Below, one piece after another: positions 1-10,210 of a DNA stretch of 64,000 nucleotides; within the stretch, counting starts at the first letter, position 1; each line of letters starts with the position of its first letter. Under the pieces are notes generated by a model. That model was not told the DNA's origin. It did not search any database and saw only the letters and a program-made list of their open reading frames with translations. The translations under genes and the position numbers were made by a program. This DNA comes from Saturnia japonica (taxonomy: Eukaryota; Arthropoda; Insecta; Lepidoptera; Saturniidae), in assembly GCA_033032175.1 (NCBI GenBank), contig CM065320.1, positions 10,993,413 through 11,057,412 on the forward strand. Reading direction: 5' to 3'.

Positions 1-1724
1 GTGTAAGTAAATAAACCGGCCGCGTCTCACTTGCAAGAGATAAGCATAGAATTGCATAGCTGACGTCTTTTTGTTGTAGTTCAGTGCACCGGTATTTGGA
101 TCGACATTGAATACGCTAAAGTTATATCCATTTTCACCATGACAGTAAATTAGTGGGTATTGTAGAGCATCATAGGCACGATGAGTCTCGTTAACACGCT
201 GAAGTCTATTATCTCGTGAACGTAGAATGATGTCGCGTCGATCACATTCCTGATCGACTAAAACTGCCGCAACTTCGTTGACATTTGGAGCATTATATCG
301 GCCACGGTGCTCGTGAGCCGGTCTCCTCTCTGCGTTAATAACAAATTTATACTCATTACTTTGACTCTCCGAAACGGACTCGATAGCGGCTTTAAAGCTA
401 TGCACGTAGGGGTTGACTGTGTGTAGCATATTTTGTAGTTCAATTATTAAATTCTGGTTTAAATTTGGAAAATTTTGCCTTCTAATATTTGCTTGTTCAA
501 TATAATCTGACACAAAATATATTTGTAAAAATTTGGTTCGGTCTCCGGCAATAACGAACCAATGGCATGATATACCTGCCCTTGGATTTTAAACGTGGGC
601 ATAAATAAACCTTCACGTATTTCTTTAGCACCAAATGAAGTCATTTGAAATGGACTGTTGTAGGATCTAATCGAGTCCAAGAACTCCTTAGATTGTGAAT
701 GTTCTCCAATCAGCAGGGACTTCAAAGGCTCTGGAGAAGAATCCTGAAGAATATTCAGAAACACTTTTCCGGCTGAGCAACAAAATCCAAGACTTTCTCT
801 CTGCCATTTAAGTGCTTGCCATTGGGCGCAAATGTTTATCATTGCACCGATATTAGAGAATAGACCATAATTTATTTTTGGATTATAAAAGAAACCACTG
901 CGTTCCTTATTGCTCCACGGAAGAACTTCGTTACTCACATATTCTTCCTGGGCATCATCACTTTGTGATGATAATGACATCCTATTTAAAGCATGTCGCA
1001 CCCGATCTTCGGCTATGCGAGCTTCACGTTCATCTGTGGTCTCTAAATCTCGGATTTCTTCAATCCTATTCCTCTCGAGAGATCTATGAATATATTGCAC
1101 TTCCCGAGCTTGTTGGTAGTTCTCATGACTTGTTTCGAGCCGCTGCTGATGTTGCTCTTCAGTTTCGAGAGATCTGTTAGTTGCGTGACGCTCGCGATCA
1201 GCAGTCAGTCGTGTATCACGCTGCGCAAACGTTTCTGTGTTGCGAGATGCGATATGATACTCACGATCAACAGTCAGCCTTGTCTCACGCTCTGTGAATG
1301 TTTCTGATTCACGGGACATTGTATGATACTCACGGTCAGCAGTTAGCCGTGCCTCACGCTCTGTGAATGTTTCAGACTCACGAGACATAGCGTGGTAATC
1401 ACGGTCAGCAGTTAGCCGTGCCTCACGCTCTGTGAATGTTTCTGACTCTCGCGACGTGGCGTGGTACTCGCGGTCAGCAGTCAGCCGCGCCTCACGCTCT
1501 TCACTACTTTCTATCGATCGAGAAGCAGCTATACGCCTACGATTTGAATTTAATCGCTCGCATCGTTCGCGATCGGTTTCTGAAGCGCGTACATTGGCCT
1601 GACGCTCTCGTTCAGTTGCAAGTCTTATCTGTTAGTCTTCCTCAGTTTCTTGAGATCGAATATTTCTCAACCTTTTTCGATTGCTAGTATACTGAGATAG
1701 ACTCGTTCTTTTTCTACCAGGCAT
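1..1724 (-). pseudogene. Helitron Rep/helicase N-terminal region, broken and partial
   Basis: N-terminal part of an autonomous Helitron transposase, read leftwards from an ATG at 1724 (MPGRKRTSLS...) and continuing past the left edge. The first ~250 residues are Arg/Glu-rich repeats of the form TEREARLTADREYH, usual in insect Helitron proteins; three near-identical units lie 69 bp apart (starts near 1291, 1360, 1429). The segment reading TFKIQGQVYHAIGSLLP (about 540-600) is the conserved stretch before the Helitron-like N domain, and the rest of that domain (VNPYVHSFKAA, then YPLIYCHGENGYNF) follows down to position 1. The frame is broken by a TAA near 1632 and by a one-base shift near 530, after which the homologous frame resumes. 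The Rep HUH motif and helicase would lie outside the window. The copy cannot make a full protein as it stands; unbroken copies may exist elsewhere. Confidence 0.88.
1260..1510 (-). repeat. 69-bp coding tandem repeat in the Helitron N-terminus
   Basis: At least three near-perfect 69-bp units (23 codons each), with more diverged units on both sides up to about 1600 and down to about 1080. Each unit encodes an SRESETFTEREARLTADREY-like helix. The central units are nearly identical, so recent unequal exchange or slippage is likely. Confidence 0.8.
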
Positions 1725-1819
1725 TTTACCTAAATCTAAACGACAATAATATAAAGTAAAGGTCAAAATCAGTAGTCCAATTGCAAAATTCAAGTTACCT
1801 CGAATCCGCAATACAATAA

Positions 1820-1920
1820 AACGAAATCCTTTAATAATAGCCAAGGTCAATAAATAAATGTACAAATTCCAATTCGTAACGCAATTAATCAAAAATCCTT
1901 TAGGAAATAGCCAAGTTTAT
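1820..1920. repeat. ~70-bp duplication upstream of the Helitron ORF
   Basis: Two diverged copies of a block containing 'aaatcctttaataatagccaag' (1824-1845) and 'aaatcctttaggaaatagccaag' (1893-1915) lie about 70 bp apart in the presumed Helitron 5' leader. I could not find a clear Helitron 5' end (TC after an A) between here and the piggyBac remnant at 2073. Confidence 0.5.
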
Positions 1921-2072
1921 TTTTTGTGTTTTAAATCTATTTATCGTTAATCGTTAGTATTCAAAAGACGTAATGAACAATGCTGAATGGTAGTAGGTAT
2001 ATTTAATTTACTAATTCAAGAACATTTCTTGACAGTGCGATCTACAAACTCACATGTCCCGAAGAGCTACAT

Positions 2073-4039
2073 CTATCGTAGAATTTTAGAACGAAATAAA
2101 TTGAACTTCCTATATAAATATTTTCTTAAAGGTTTAAGTTTATACAATTTTGCCTCGGAACCGTCAACATTTTGCTCACACATGCCTCTGTTATCGTTAA
2201 AATGCAAACATGCGTTTAGCAATTCAAAACGACGCAGAGACATATGTAAGCCAAATCCTGGCGTACTAAATACGTCACCACAGTTGGTATTCCAATACTC
2301 GGCAAGTTTTGACTTTATGACGGACCCCATCGCTATAATGAGGGCAAAATAAACATAAAGTTCTTCCACACATGTGTCCTTCCAAGCAGCGATGCGACTG
2401 GAAGAACATAGTGTGGCATTGTCGAGTTTACGGAGTACCAACTGCTGTGCATACTTGTTAGTTTCCGAGGCGATGTGTTCCATGATCTGTCGATCCCATA
2501 TGGCTGTAAAAGCGGCATATGGGTCGGCATGTGAAACCGTTGGACCGACATCAATGTTGGAGAAGTTTTCTCTCCTCGACTCAGCAGGAATCGGGGAATC
2601 GGGAAAACATGTCCATTCAAAATAATAAAAGTTACTTGGCTGGTAGGTGGCAGTTGAAGTTGAGGCGATGGATACGTCGGCCACGTGGATCTCCATCTCC
2701 GGTGGATCGAGCGGCGTATCCATCTCCAACTCCGCACACCTGAAGATATCCTCGTCGTGCTCCCGGTCGGACTCCGATTCACTGCCACTTCCTGTCAATC
2801 AAAAGTAATATGTATACAATAACTTACTTACAACACTTAGACTCTAATTAAAGCATGTTTTGTATTTTTAATTGTAGTGAAGTGTATGTCTTGTTGGTAG
2901 CTTAATAAAATAAAATAAATAACCATCAGCACCCCTACATAGTTGTATACATCACTCGTCACTTACCATTGAATAACAACGCTTCAATTTCATCGTCACG
3001 CAATGACCTTCGTCGCTGACGCAGCTCATGCTGTGACGACGGCTGTGACGTGACAGTTCTGTTTGGCAAAAGAAAAACAAACATAAATTTATGGCCTGTT
3101 CCTATATCCAACGAATCGTCGTTGTACATTCGCTAACATTCGTTTTTGCATTTATCGCAACCAGCCGTTACATACGTACATAATATCTAAACCAAAATTT
3201 AAAAAATATTAACGAAAACACGTAAAACAAAAGTAAAGTAAACTTACACTGCCGGCGACGGCGGAACCGCAGGCGCTTCACCCGCACTGGATGGGCCTGG
3301 TAGGGGATCTTCCCACACAGACCCACTCGTGCTCGGGCGTTGCGCTGTATATGTACTGGTGAAAAGAAAAATAACAACATATATTTTCAACAAATTATTA
3401 GTAAACATATACTATGAAAGTTATATACGTACTGGTCCCACGTGCGTTTCCTTTTTACTGTGAGAGGTTCTTCCAGCGGAGGAACAGTCACTAGGTCCGC
3501 CAACATTAAGAACTGAACTCTACAACATAAAAAAAGTAATAATTAATACTGAAAAAAAAAACAAAAAAAAATTATACTAATAAAAAACTTACACGTCAGC
3601 AGCGTTGGGTCTCGCAGAGGTGTTGGCGGCACCTCGGCTGGCGGCTCCTCCGCTGGCAGCTCCTATCCTGCCCCCAACGGCACGTCGTGCACCACGTCCA
3701 ACGCGCCGTCCCCGCCCCGTTTGTGGTCGCCTTCCGCTAATTTGAAATTAAAAATACGACTATAAAATACATGTAAATTATTCACTATACTACACTACCT
3801 ATCATATCAAATATTATTAGTATTAAAAATCAGAAAAAAAAAAAAAACAAAATATCAACAACAATTACGAACTTGCAAGTCTTTTATTTATAATAAAATA
3901 CATGTAAATTAATAGTGATATCAGATATTATTAGCATTAAAAATCAGAAAAAAAAAACAATCACAAAATATCAACAATAATTATTTAACTTGAAATCGAA
4001 AGCGCCGTATCCATACCTGTAGAGCCGGATCCCCGTCAT
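2073..4039 (-). CDS. piggyBac-family (PGBD-like) gene, six exons, C-terminally truncated
   Basis: A transposase-derived gene assembled from exons 4017-4039, 3593-3736, 3433-3519, 3248-3355, 2967-3058 and 2073-2791. Every junction has a good donor (GTATGG, GTAAGT, GTACGT, GTAAGT, GTAAGT) and an AG acceptor, and phases agree, giving one 390-residue frame. It starts MTGIRLYSGRR, then has an Arg/Gly/Ala-rich stretch and a Ser/Pro-rich linker with TVTSQPSSQHELRQRRR. The last exon holds an acidic stretch (SGSESESDREHDEDIF) and the N-terminal half of the DDE_Tnp_1_7 domain: EELYVYFALIIAMG, then LAEYWNT, then MSLRRFELLNACLHFNDN, as in PGBD proteins. Homology stops at about KFNLF, just before the first catalytic Asp, and the frame ends in unrelated sequence. 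The remainder was probably removed when repeats or the neighbouring Helitron inserted. Five introns within 1.2 kb of coding sequence are unusual for a mobile copy and could reflect domestication; the ATG choice is inferred. Confidence 0.7.
4017..4039 (-). other. exon 1 of the piggyBac-like gene (ATG exon)
   Basis: Encodes MTGIRLY plus two bases of a Ser codon completed by exon 2; donor AG|GTATGG. The start is the first ATG giving the joined frame. An upstream leader is likely but not defined. Confidence 0.5.
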
Positions 4040-4379
4040 ACGTTTGACAGATAGGTTTGAACAAGCGTCATGTGCTTTTCGATTGTTAAAATGAATGTTT
4101 TTTGTGAAATAGGGAAAGAATGTAACGAATTTACACTTTAATTACGTTAATGATTAGTTATACTATAGATATTAATCATATCCCTACTGTAAATATAGCT
4201 ACTTTGTTAAATTTATTTATAAAATCTCGAAAAATTGTTCCGTTACAACACGACTTGGTGTGGGAATTTAACGAAAAATGCACTAAAAACTTCTTAAATA
4301 TGAAATGTATTATCTTACAATGATTTATTACTTACCTATCCATTGAATAAATACAGTTTCCAAGTTAAAATCACAACAA

Positions 4380-4680
4380 AAAAAAGCACCGAAAATCCAC
4401 AATGACCACCCGAACAACGCGCCGCGTGAACGTTAGCAATGGACTGAAGTACAAAATATATGGCGGCCGGATGACGCTTCGTTTTGGCTTTAATACTGTG
4501 TCCTTGTCTTATGCCTTAATAATAAATATGTTTGTAAGGGATAGCAGTATTAATATGGCAGCACAAATCGACCAAAAACAAGCAACCGTCATCAGCGCTG
4601 AGAGCGCTGATTGCCGCTCACGGCAAATTTTGAAGCGACGTTGAGCGGTTCGATTGCCAGACCGGAGGTACATTGTTTAA
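4380..4680. promoter_or_regulatory. GC/CpG-richer island upstream of the piggyBac-like gene, with perfect hairpin
   Basis: In otherwise very AT-rich DNA this stretch is rich in CpG ('gcgccgcgtgaacg', 'ggcggccggatgacg'). It contains a perfect inverted repeat at 4591-4611: 9-bp arms ATCAGCGCT/AGCGCTGAT with a GAG loop, followed at once by TGCCGCTCACGGCA. It lies 350-650 bp upstream of the inferred ATG, so it could be its promoter, or an end of the original transposon. No TTAA-flanked piggyBac-type terminal repeat was recognised. Confidence 0.35.
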
Positions 4681-4879
4681 TTTGTTTTTCAATCTAAAAT
4701 CTCTAAAAATGACTGCGCCATACATGAAATAATAAATAGATAAGTAGTAAATGGTATACCTACATCTTTGTTTACAGTAAGTAGGTACCTATATTTATTT
4801 AAAATGACGTGAAAATTAAATAATTTATATTACATATTTCATTTTTTATTACATAAAATCTTTTTTTTTTATTTTTGAT

Positions 4880-5000
4880 AATTAAAAAAAATGCTATTTA
4901 TACACCACACAAATATCCATACGTGTAAAAATTCATCCTATGTGCTACTTATCATAGGCTTCAAAAAGGTACCTTCTGCGTGATTGGCATACAGATTAAC
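4880..5000 (+). repeat. diverged copy of the 6036-6200 repeat
   Basis: 'tttatacaccacacaaatatccatacgtgtaaaaa...' followed by 'ctgcgtgattggcatacag' matches the block at 6040-6180 in order and spacing. It sits upstream of the tandem array while the better copy sits downstream. Confidence 0.55.
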
Positions 5001-5199
5001 AGAGAAATAGACAAACGATTCAAAATTAATATTAATAATGCACAAAGTGGTAACTAATAGTTTTAATTTGAATTCGGGATAAATATAACAAAAATGATGT
5101 TATGGTGTTATTATTTTCCAAGTTTTAAACGTGTAAATGAATTAAAACGATATGTGTGGCGTCATAATATAGGTAAAATAAAAATCTTCTTAGTGCAAA

Positions 5200-6035
5200 A
5201 TACAAACAACGACATCTATCGAAAAATTTTAGATCAAAATTAAGCCAATTAATTTCTATTGAACATTTTTTTTCCTATATTTGAAGATAAAATAATTTGG
5301 ATAAATTTCTTTCAATTAAACTTCATTTCACTATATACTTGAAATATATCATAGTATTACATATAAATAAATTACATTGTGTAATCTACATAGCCTTCAG
5401 AGCAAAAAAAACAAACAACGACATCTATCGAAAATATTTAGATCAAAAATAAGCCAGTTAATTTCTATTGAACGTTTTTTTTTCTAATATTTGAAGATAA
5501 AATAATTTGGATAAATTTCATTCAATTAAACTTTATTTCACTATATACTTGAAGTATATTGTAGTATTACATAAACATAAATTACATTGTTTAATCTACA
5601 CAGCCTTCATAAAACAAAAAACAAACAACGACATCTATCGAAAAATTTTAGATCAAAATTAAGCCAGTTAATTTCTATTGAACGTTTTTTTTTCTAATAT
5701 TTGAAGATAAAATAATTTGGATAAATTTCATTCAATTAAACTTCATTTCACTATGTACTTGAAATATATTATAGTATTACATATACATCAATTACATTGT
5801 TTAATCTACATAGCCTTCATAGCACAAAAAATAAACAACGACATCTATCGTAGAATTATAAAAAAAATTAAGCCAGTTTATTTTACTACTATTGTACGTT
5901 TTTTTTTTTCTTTTAAATGACGATAAAATAATTTGGATGCATTTCATATTATTAAGCTTCATTTCACTATGTACTTGAAATATTTGTAGTATTACATGCA
6001 CATGCATTACATTGTTTCATGTACATAAAACCTAA
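5200..6035 (+). repeat. tandem array of four ~210-bp units
   Basis: The motif 'acgacatctatcg' recurs at about 5209, 5419, 5629 and 5839, giving periods of 209-210 bp. Each unit continues through an AT-rich body ('gaagataaaataatttgga', 'atttcactatatacttgaa') to a 'tacattgtntaatctacatagccttca' end. Units 1-3 are close; unit 4 is more diverged and passes into the sequence at 6036. No coding potential. A related fragment ('acatctatcgtagaatttta') lies at 2069-2088, at the broken end of the piggyBac-like gene. Confidence 0.9.
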
Positions 6036-6260
6036 ACGCAATTTATAGACCATGCAAATGTTCATACGTATAAAAATGTATCCTAAATGTACCTTTAGAC
6101 TATAAGTTACAATCATACCAAATTTCATTAAATTCGGTCCAGTAGTTTTTGCGTGATTGGTGTTCAAACAATCCGACAGACAGACAGACAGACAGACAAA
6201 AATTTAAAAAACTATCGAAATGTGTTCTGTCCATGATTCTAAGCCCCCCCCCCCCCCATA
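6036..6260 (+). repeat. dispersed repeat 3' part with (CAGA)n and a C homopolymer
   Basis: 'ccaaatttcattaaattcggtccagtagttttt gcgtgattgg'-type text (6119-6160, split here for length) is typical of the 3' part of non-LTR or Helitron repeats in moths. It is followed by (cagacaga)n at 6176-6200 and a run of about 15 C at 6243-6257. Confidence 0.6.
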
Positions 6261-6659
6261 TATTTTTTTCTCAAATATCTTCAATGTACAGATTTCGACT
6301 CTTTACTCTTTTATTATAAGTGTAGATTTCAGTTTTACTAAAATGAAAATAATAATTTTATGCAAGGTTTGTGTTGAATGGTATTTAAATATTATATTAT
6401 TATAATATAATAGGTCGATCAAGATCCTGTATACAAGTACCTACTATATGTATATAGGCACATTGTTAGGGTAATAACTGGAAAAAAAAAACATATATTT
6501 ATAATTAAGCCTCATATTCTGTTAGGTACATCATATAATTTTAAAAGCTTTATATAATTTTAATGTGGTATCACCATCGACTTATGGCAGTGCCGTGGCC
6601 GGGTCGAAACTAGTTTTAAGATAGAATAAGATCCGATTATGGCACCCCACTTTTTACAC

Positions 6660-7085
6660 AAAATAACAGCTTTTTACTTAATGCATATGAAAGTATGTAC
6701 ACTACCTATAACAAAAACCAATTTTAATTTTTTTTGTGTGACTGTCTTTCTGTTTTTTCTGCCTAATCTCGGAAACGGTTGGACGGATTTTGACGGAACT
6801 TTCGTTGGAAGATAACTGATACTATAAGGAGTCACTTATAGGAGTCAATTATAGATAAATAATGAGGGTTCCGCGCAAATAAAAATCAATTCGAAAAGTG
6901 GTAATTTTGGGACACTTAAATGATTGACGCTGAGTAAGTCATAAGAGATATCAAATTAATGTAGTACATAATTGTAGATGAGCATTTTTATCTTTAAAAT
7001 AACCGGGAGCGGAGCACGTTTCGCGCGTCTCTAATCGACGCCAATCTGTTATTCACGTAAGCGCAGCCGCGGACTTAATTAGTCA
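6660..7085 (+). mobile_element. non-autonomous Helitron-like repeat, family B
   Basis: Shares with 18102-18490 and 20510-20998 the block 'aatctc(c/g)gaaacggttgga' followed by an 'actttc...gataactgat' stretch and a GC-rich tail ('ataaccgggagcgg', 'taagcgcagccgcggac'). The CTAG terminus seen in the 20998 copy is not preserved here. No ORF. Confidence 0.65.
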
Positions 7086-8160
7086 CTAATATACCAGTTG
7101 TATGTTCATGGAATTTGGGCTCAACTCGCGCGCGTCTCAACAAGTAAGGTCATTTACCATACTTTCTATACGCTCGCAAACAACATATCGAAAAGCGAAA
7201 GTTTTCTTTTTTCATTTGTTTCCTCCGTTCGCTCTGTGGTAGTGACGGGCCTGCCTGTCGGTAAAGGAAAACCATCGTGGGGACACTTGAGCTTTCTTTA
7301 CCACTATTTTTGTGGGAAATGAGTATATAGAACTGTGGATTTCTCGGAGTCTGAAAACGCCAGTAAGTCGTGGACTGGCGTGTTGAATAAGAGTCGAGTA
7401 CTGTACAAAACAATGTTTTAATTATCAACTATGTCATTATTATAAACTGAAAGATAAATATACAGATCTTAAATAACTAAACTAATTAAAGAGTGATTAG
7501 AACCTCGGCAAGGGTCGTTTACGATAAGATCATTATCACAATGCAGGAGTGTTTGCGATGCTGTTTTCCGTTTTTTTTTAATTTAAAGGCTAAGTGACCT
7601 GATATTTAAAAGACATTTACAGGTTTAATATAACCAAGACTTTCAATATTATAGGTTTATTTTATGAGGAAAACCATGTAGTATGTATTTATACTCTTTT
7701 TGACATTGAAGACCAATTAGTTACTACTGGAGACTATGGTTATCTAAACCCGAACCAGTTCTCAGTAATAAAATAATACACTCATCCAAAACCGATTAAC
7801 ATAACTGTGTGCTTGCCAAATAAATTCTTTAAGTTACTTCAATTTTCAAACTACACCAAAACTTTTTAATAATTTTTGAGAGGAATCAATAAAAAATTAA
7901 AAATCAACAGCATTGAGTTCGTAAATAAACCATAATTTTAACAAAAATCCAATATACATGTCTCTGGCTACCGGCTATTAGCTGGTAGGTATTTAATAAA
8001 TTGAATGTTCAGCGAGTGAACCAAATTCTATGTGATTACAGATCGAATACACAGGCTTTCTATTATGATTCTACAAACTGCGTACTAATAAGCTTTTAGT
8101 AACATATTCAATAAACAGCTAGAGAAGTGAGGTCAAATGGAACCAATACAGTAACTAACC
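7086..8160. other. noncoding interval, no gene recognised
   Basis: 7100-7430 is less AT-rich and contains short open frames on both strands (74 and 92 codons) without recognisable motifs. 7440-8160 is AT-rich and I see nothing in it. Confidence 0.4.
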
Positions 8161-8169
8161 TAATCGTCC

Positions 8170-8535
8170 AGGAATTTGTGATGGGCGATCATTAATGATT
8201 TACATATGGAGACATTTACTTATTACTTATGTAAACTGTTGATTAGTAATTACCAAAATTAGTAAATACTATTTTTTTTAATCGAATAACATTAATAATT
8301 AGTACCTATTACTAATTTCCGTTCGCTTGTAAACGAAGAAGTTCTACAAAAGAACTTATATGCCGACGAGCAAAAAAAAAGGTCCTCCGGTCTACCAACA
8401 ACAAGTTTTTAGTTAGTTACTTATCCTATAAAATTAGTATTTACTAATGGTTAGAATCGAGTTATTTCGAGATATCTTGACAATTGAATGATTGCATTAA
8501 TATATCTCATGATTATGAGATGGGCGATTGCCCAG
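8170..8535. mobile_element. MITE-like element with GGGCGAT-type inverted ends
   Basis: Begins 'gatgggcgatcattaatga' and ends with 'caattgaatgattgcatta', then 'gattatgagatgggcgat'. Its interior ('ttataggataagtaa' reversed, 'gtaaacgaagaagttctac') is shared with the larger element at 31808-32527 and with a fragment at 24215-24330. No transposase coding; presumed non-autonomous DNA transposon. Confidence 0.5.
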
Positions 8536-8632
8536 CACTACCAGCAATAATGTAGGTACCTACTAAACGTAAGCAATAGACTTTCTAGAGCAAAAGTTCT
8601 CTAGGTTAGCTGGCCCATCGAATATGACATTA

Positions 8633-9405
8633 TCCATACTAATATTATAAATGCGAAAGTAACTCTGTCTGTCAGTCTGTTAAGTTTGCTGACAGACAGC
8701 TGAACCAACTTTGATGAATTTTGGTATAGAGATAGATTGAATCTTAGTAATAGACATAGGGTACTTTTTGTAGCTAAAATAAAACTTTAAGGGTAGAAAA
8801 TAGGGGATGAAAGTTTCTATGAACAAAATATGGGATTTAAATTTGTTGATTGTCAATCTGGTTTATTGACACATTGACATTGTTATATGTACTTAATAAG
8901 AAATGTATTGTATTTCTAATAATTAACTATTAAATGATAGTACAATATTCTTTTTAATATTGGCTGAAGAGTTTTTAAACTGTATAAGTACGCAGTAAGT
9001 ACGGCATAATTACTGTTTTATTTGACGTGCGCTGTCAATCGCGGCTCGCGGGAGTTTATATAATCTAAGCGATATACCTATTGTAAATTATCTAGATTAG
9101 ATATACAGTTTTGCTAAAAGTGAATCATTTCGTTGTGTTATTCCACATATGGTGAAAATAAAACTTGGGTGAAGGTTTGTTTGAAGAACCCGTCATGTCT
9201 CAAATTAGGGATATTCATTTTTATGGTTTTGGTAAGAAAGAAATAAAAATAATTATTTGATGACAATTGTACACGGGAAATACATGTTACTCCTCAACTG
9301 ATACGGCGTATAAATTGTCAACAATATGGGTAAAAATAAAGTTACGGGATGTAAATAGCTACTACAGAACTATAAACGGGTGCGGAGCCGCGGGCACACC
9401 GCTAG
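8633..9405 (+). mobile_element. complete non-autonomous Helitron, family A (Lep1-like)
   Basis: Starts TCCATACTAATATTATAAAT, the 5' terminus of lepidopteran Lep1-type Helitrons, directly after an A. It ends with a GC-rich palindromic tail ('gtgcggagccgcgggcac') and CTAG at 9402-9405, directly before a T, as expected for A|T Helitron insertion without target duplication. The interior carries 'caatcgcggctcgcggga' and 'gtgaaaataaaacttgggt', both found again in reverse at 38112-39783. No Rep/helicase coding, so it would need an autonomous partner such as the relative of the gene at 1-1724. Confidence 0.85.
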
Positions 9406-10210
9406 TGTTGCTATAAAAAACAATCTAGGTTAACACAATAAAGAGATAAGTACAGGATTTTATTCTAAAAGTTCTACTCACTGATCGGTTAGCAAAAAGA
9501 TTTAGAGTAGTTCTATGAGAAATCAACTCGAATGTGGGTCTTATGGCATAAGATGTGAAATAAATAAAATAACATATTTCATATTCTCTCTGGAATTAAC
9601 ATGGGACAAATTTATATTTGCTTTTAATTTCATCAACTAAAAAGTTTATTAAGCACCTTCGCGAGTCGGACTAATTGGAGAATGTAAGGTAATCAAGGCG
9701 AGAATTCTATTCGCTATTGGATTAATAAATGGTTAAAATGACATACTTATTGTTTATATTCACTTCACATTAAATTATTAATAATTTCCTGGACAGATGC
9801 CAATCGGTATTGTTTTTGATAATAAGTCTTCACCCTCCACAATAAAAAGCTGAAATTTTATGCGTTACAGATTGAATAAGATTTTATTTTAATACACACT
9901 CTATAATGTGTACTAACACTGGCTGTATTTAGGCCTCGTTATCTCTTTAAATATGTGTCCAAATAACATATTTTAAAGGGCAAAGTTTAACTTCATAAAA
10001 TTGTCTTTATGATGAATCATCTTTTCTTCACCTTACAACCACCCCTAAACAAACTTTCATATATCACTTTTTAATCTTCAACAAATGTTTGCCACAAAAT
10101 AGCTTATTATGGATGATTTGTAAATGCTATCGCAGACTTTGTTTAGATATACTAATTACTGTGCTAATTACCAATATTTTCGTAGAACACATTGTGTTTA
10201 CGTATTTACT

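Noticed and set aside
4402..4644. 80-codon plus-strand ORF
   Set aside because: No motifs; antisense to the upstream region of the piggyBac-like gene.
5200..6035. Regular repeats that could suggest a CRISPR-like array
   Set aside because: Units are contiguous 210-bp tandem copies with no unique spacers, in a eukaryotic genome.
6243..6257. C homopolymer as an assembly gap mark
   Set aside because: Flanking repeat sequence is continuous with other copies; probably an ordinary, possibly miscounted, homopolymer.
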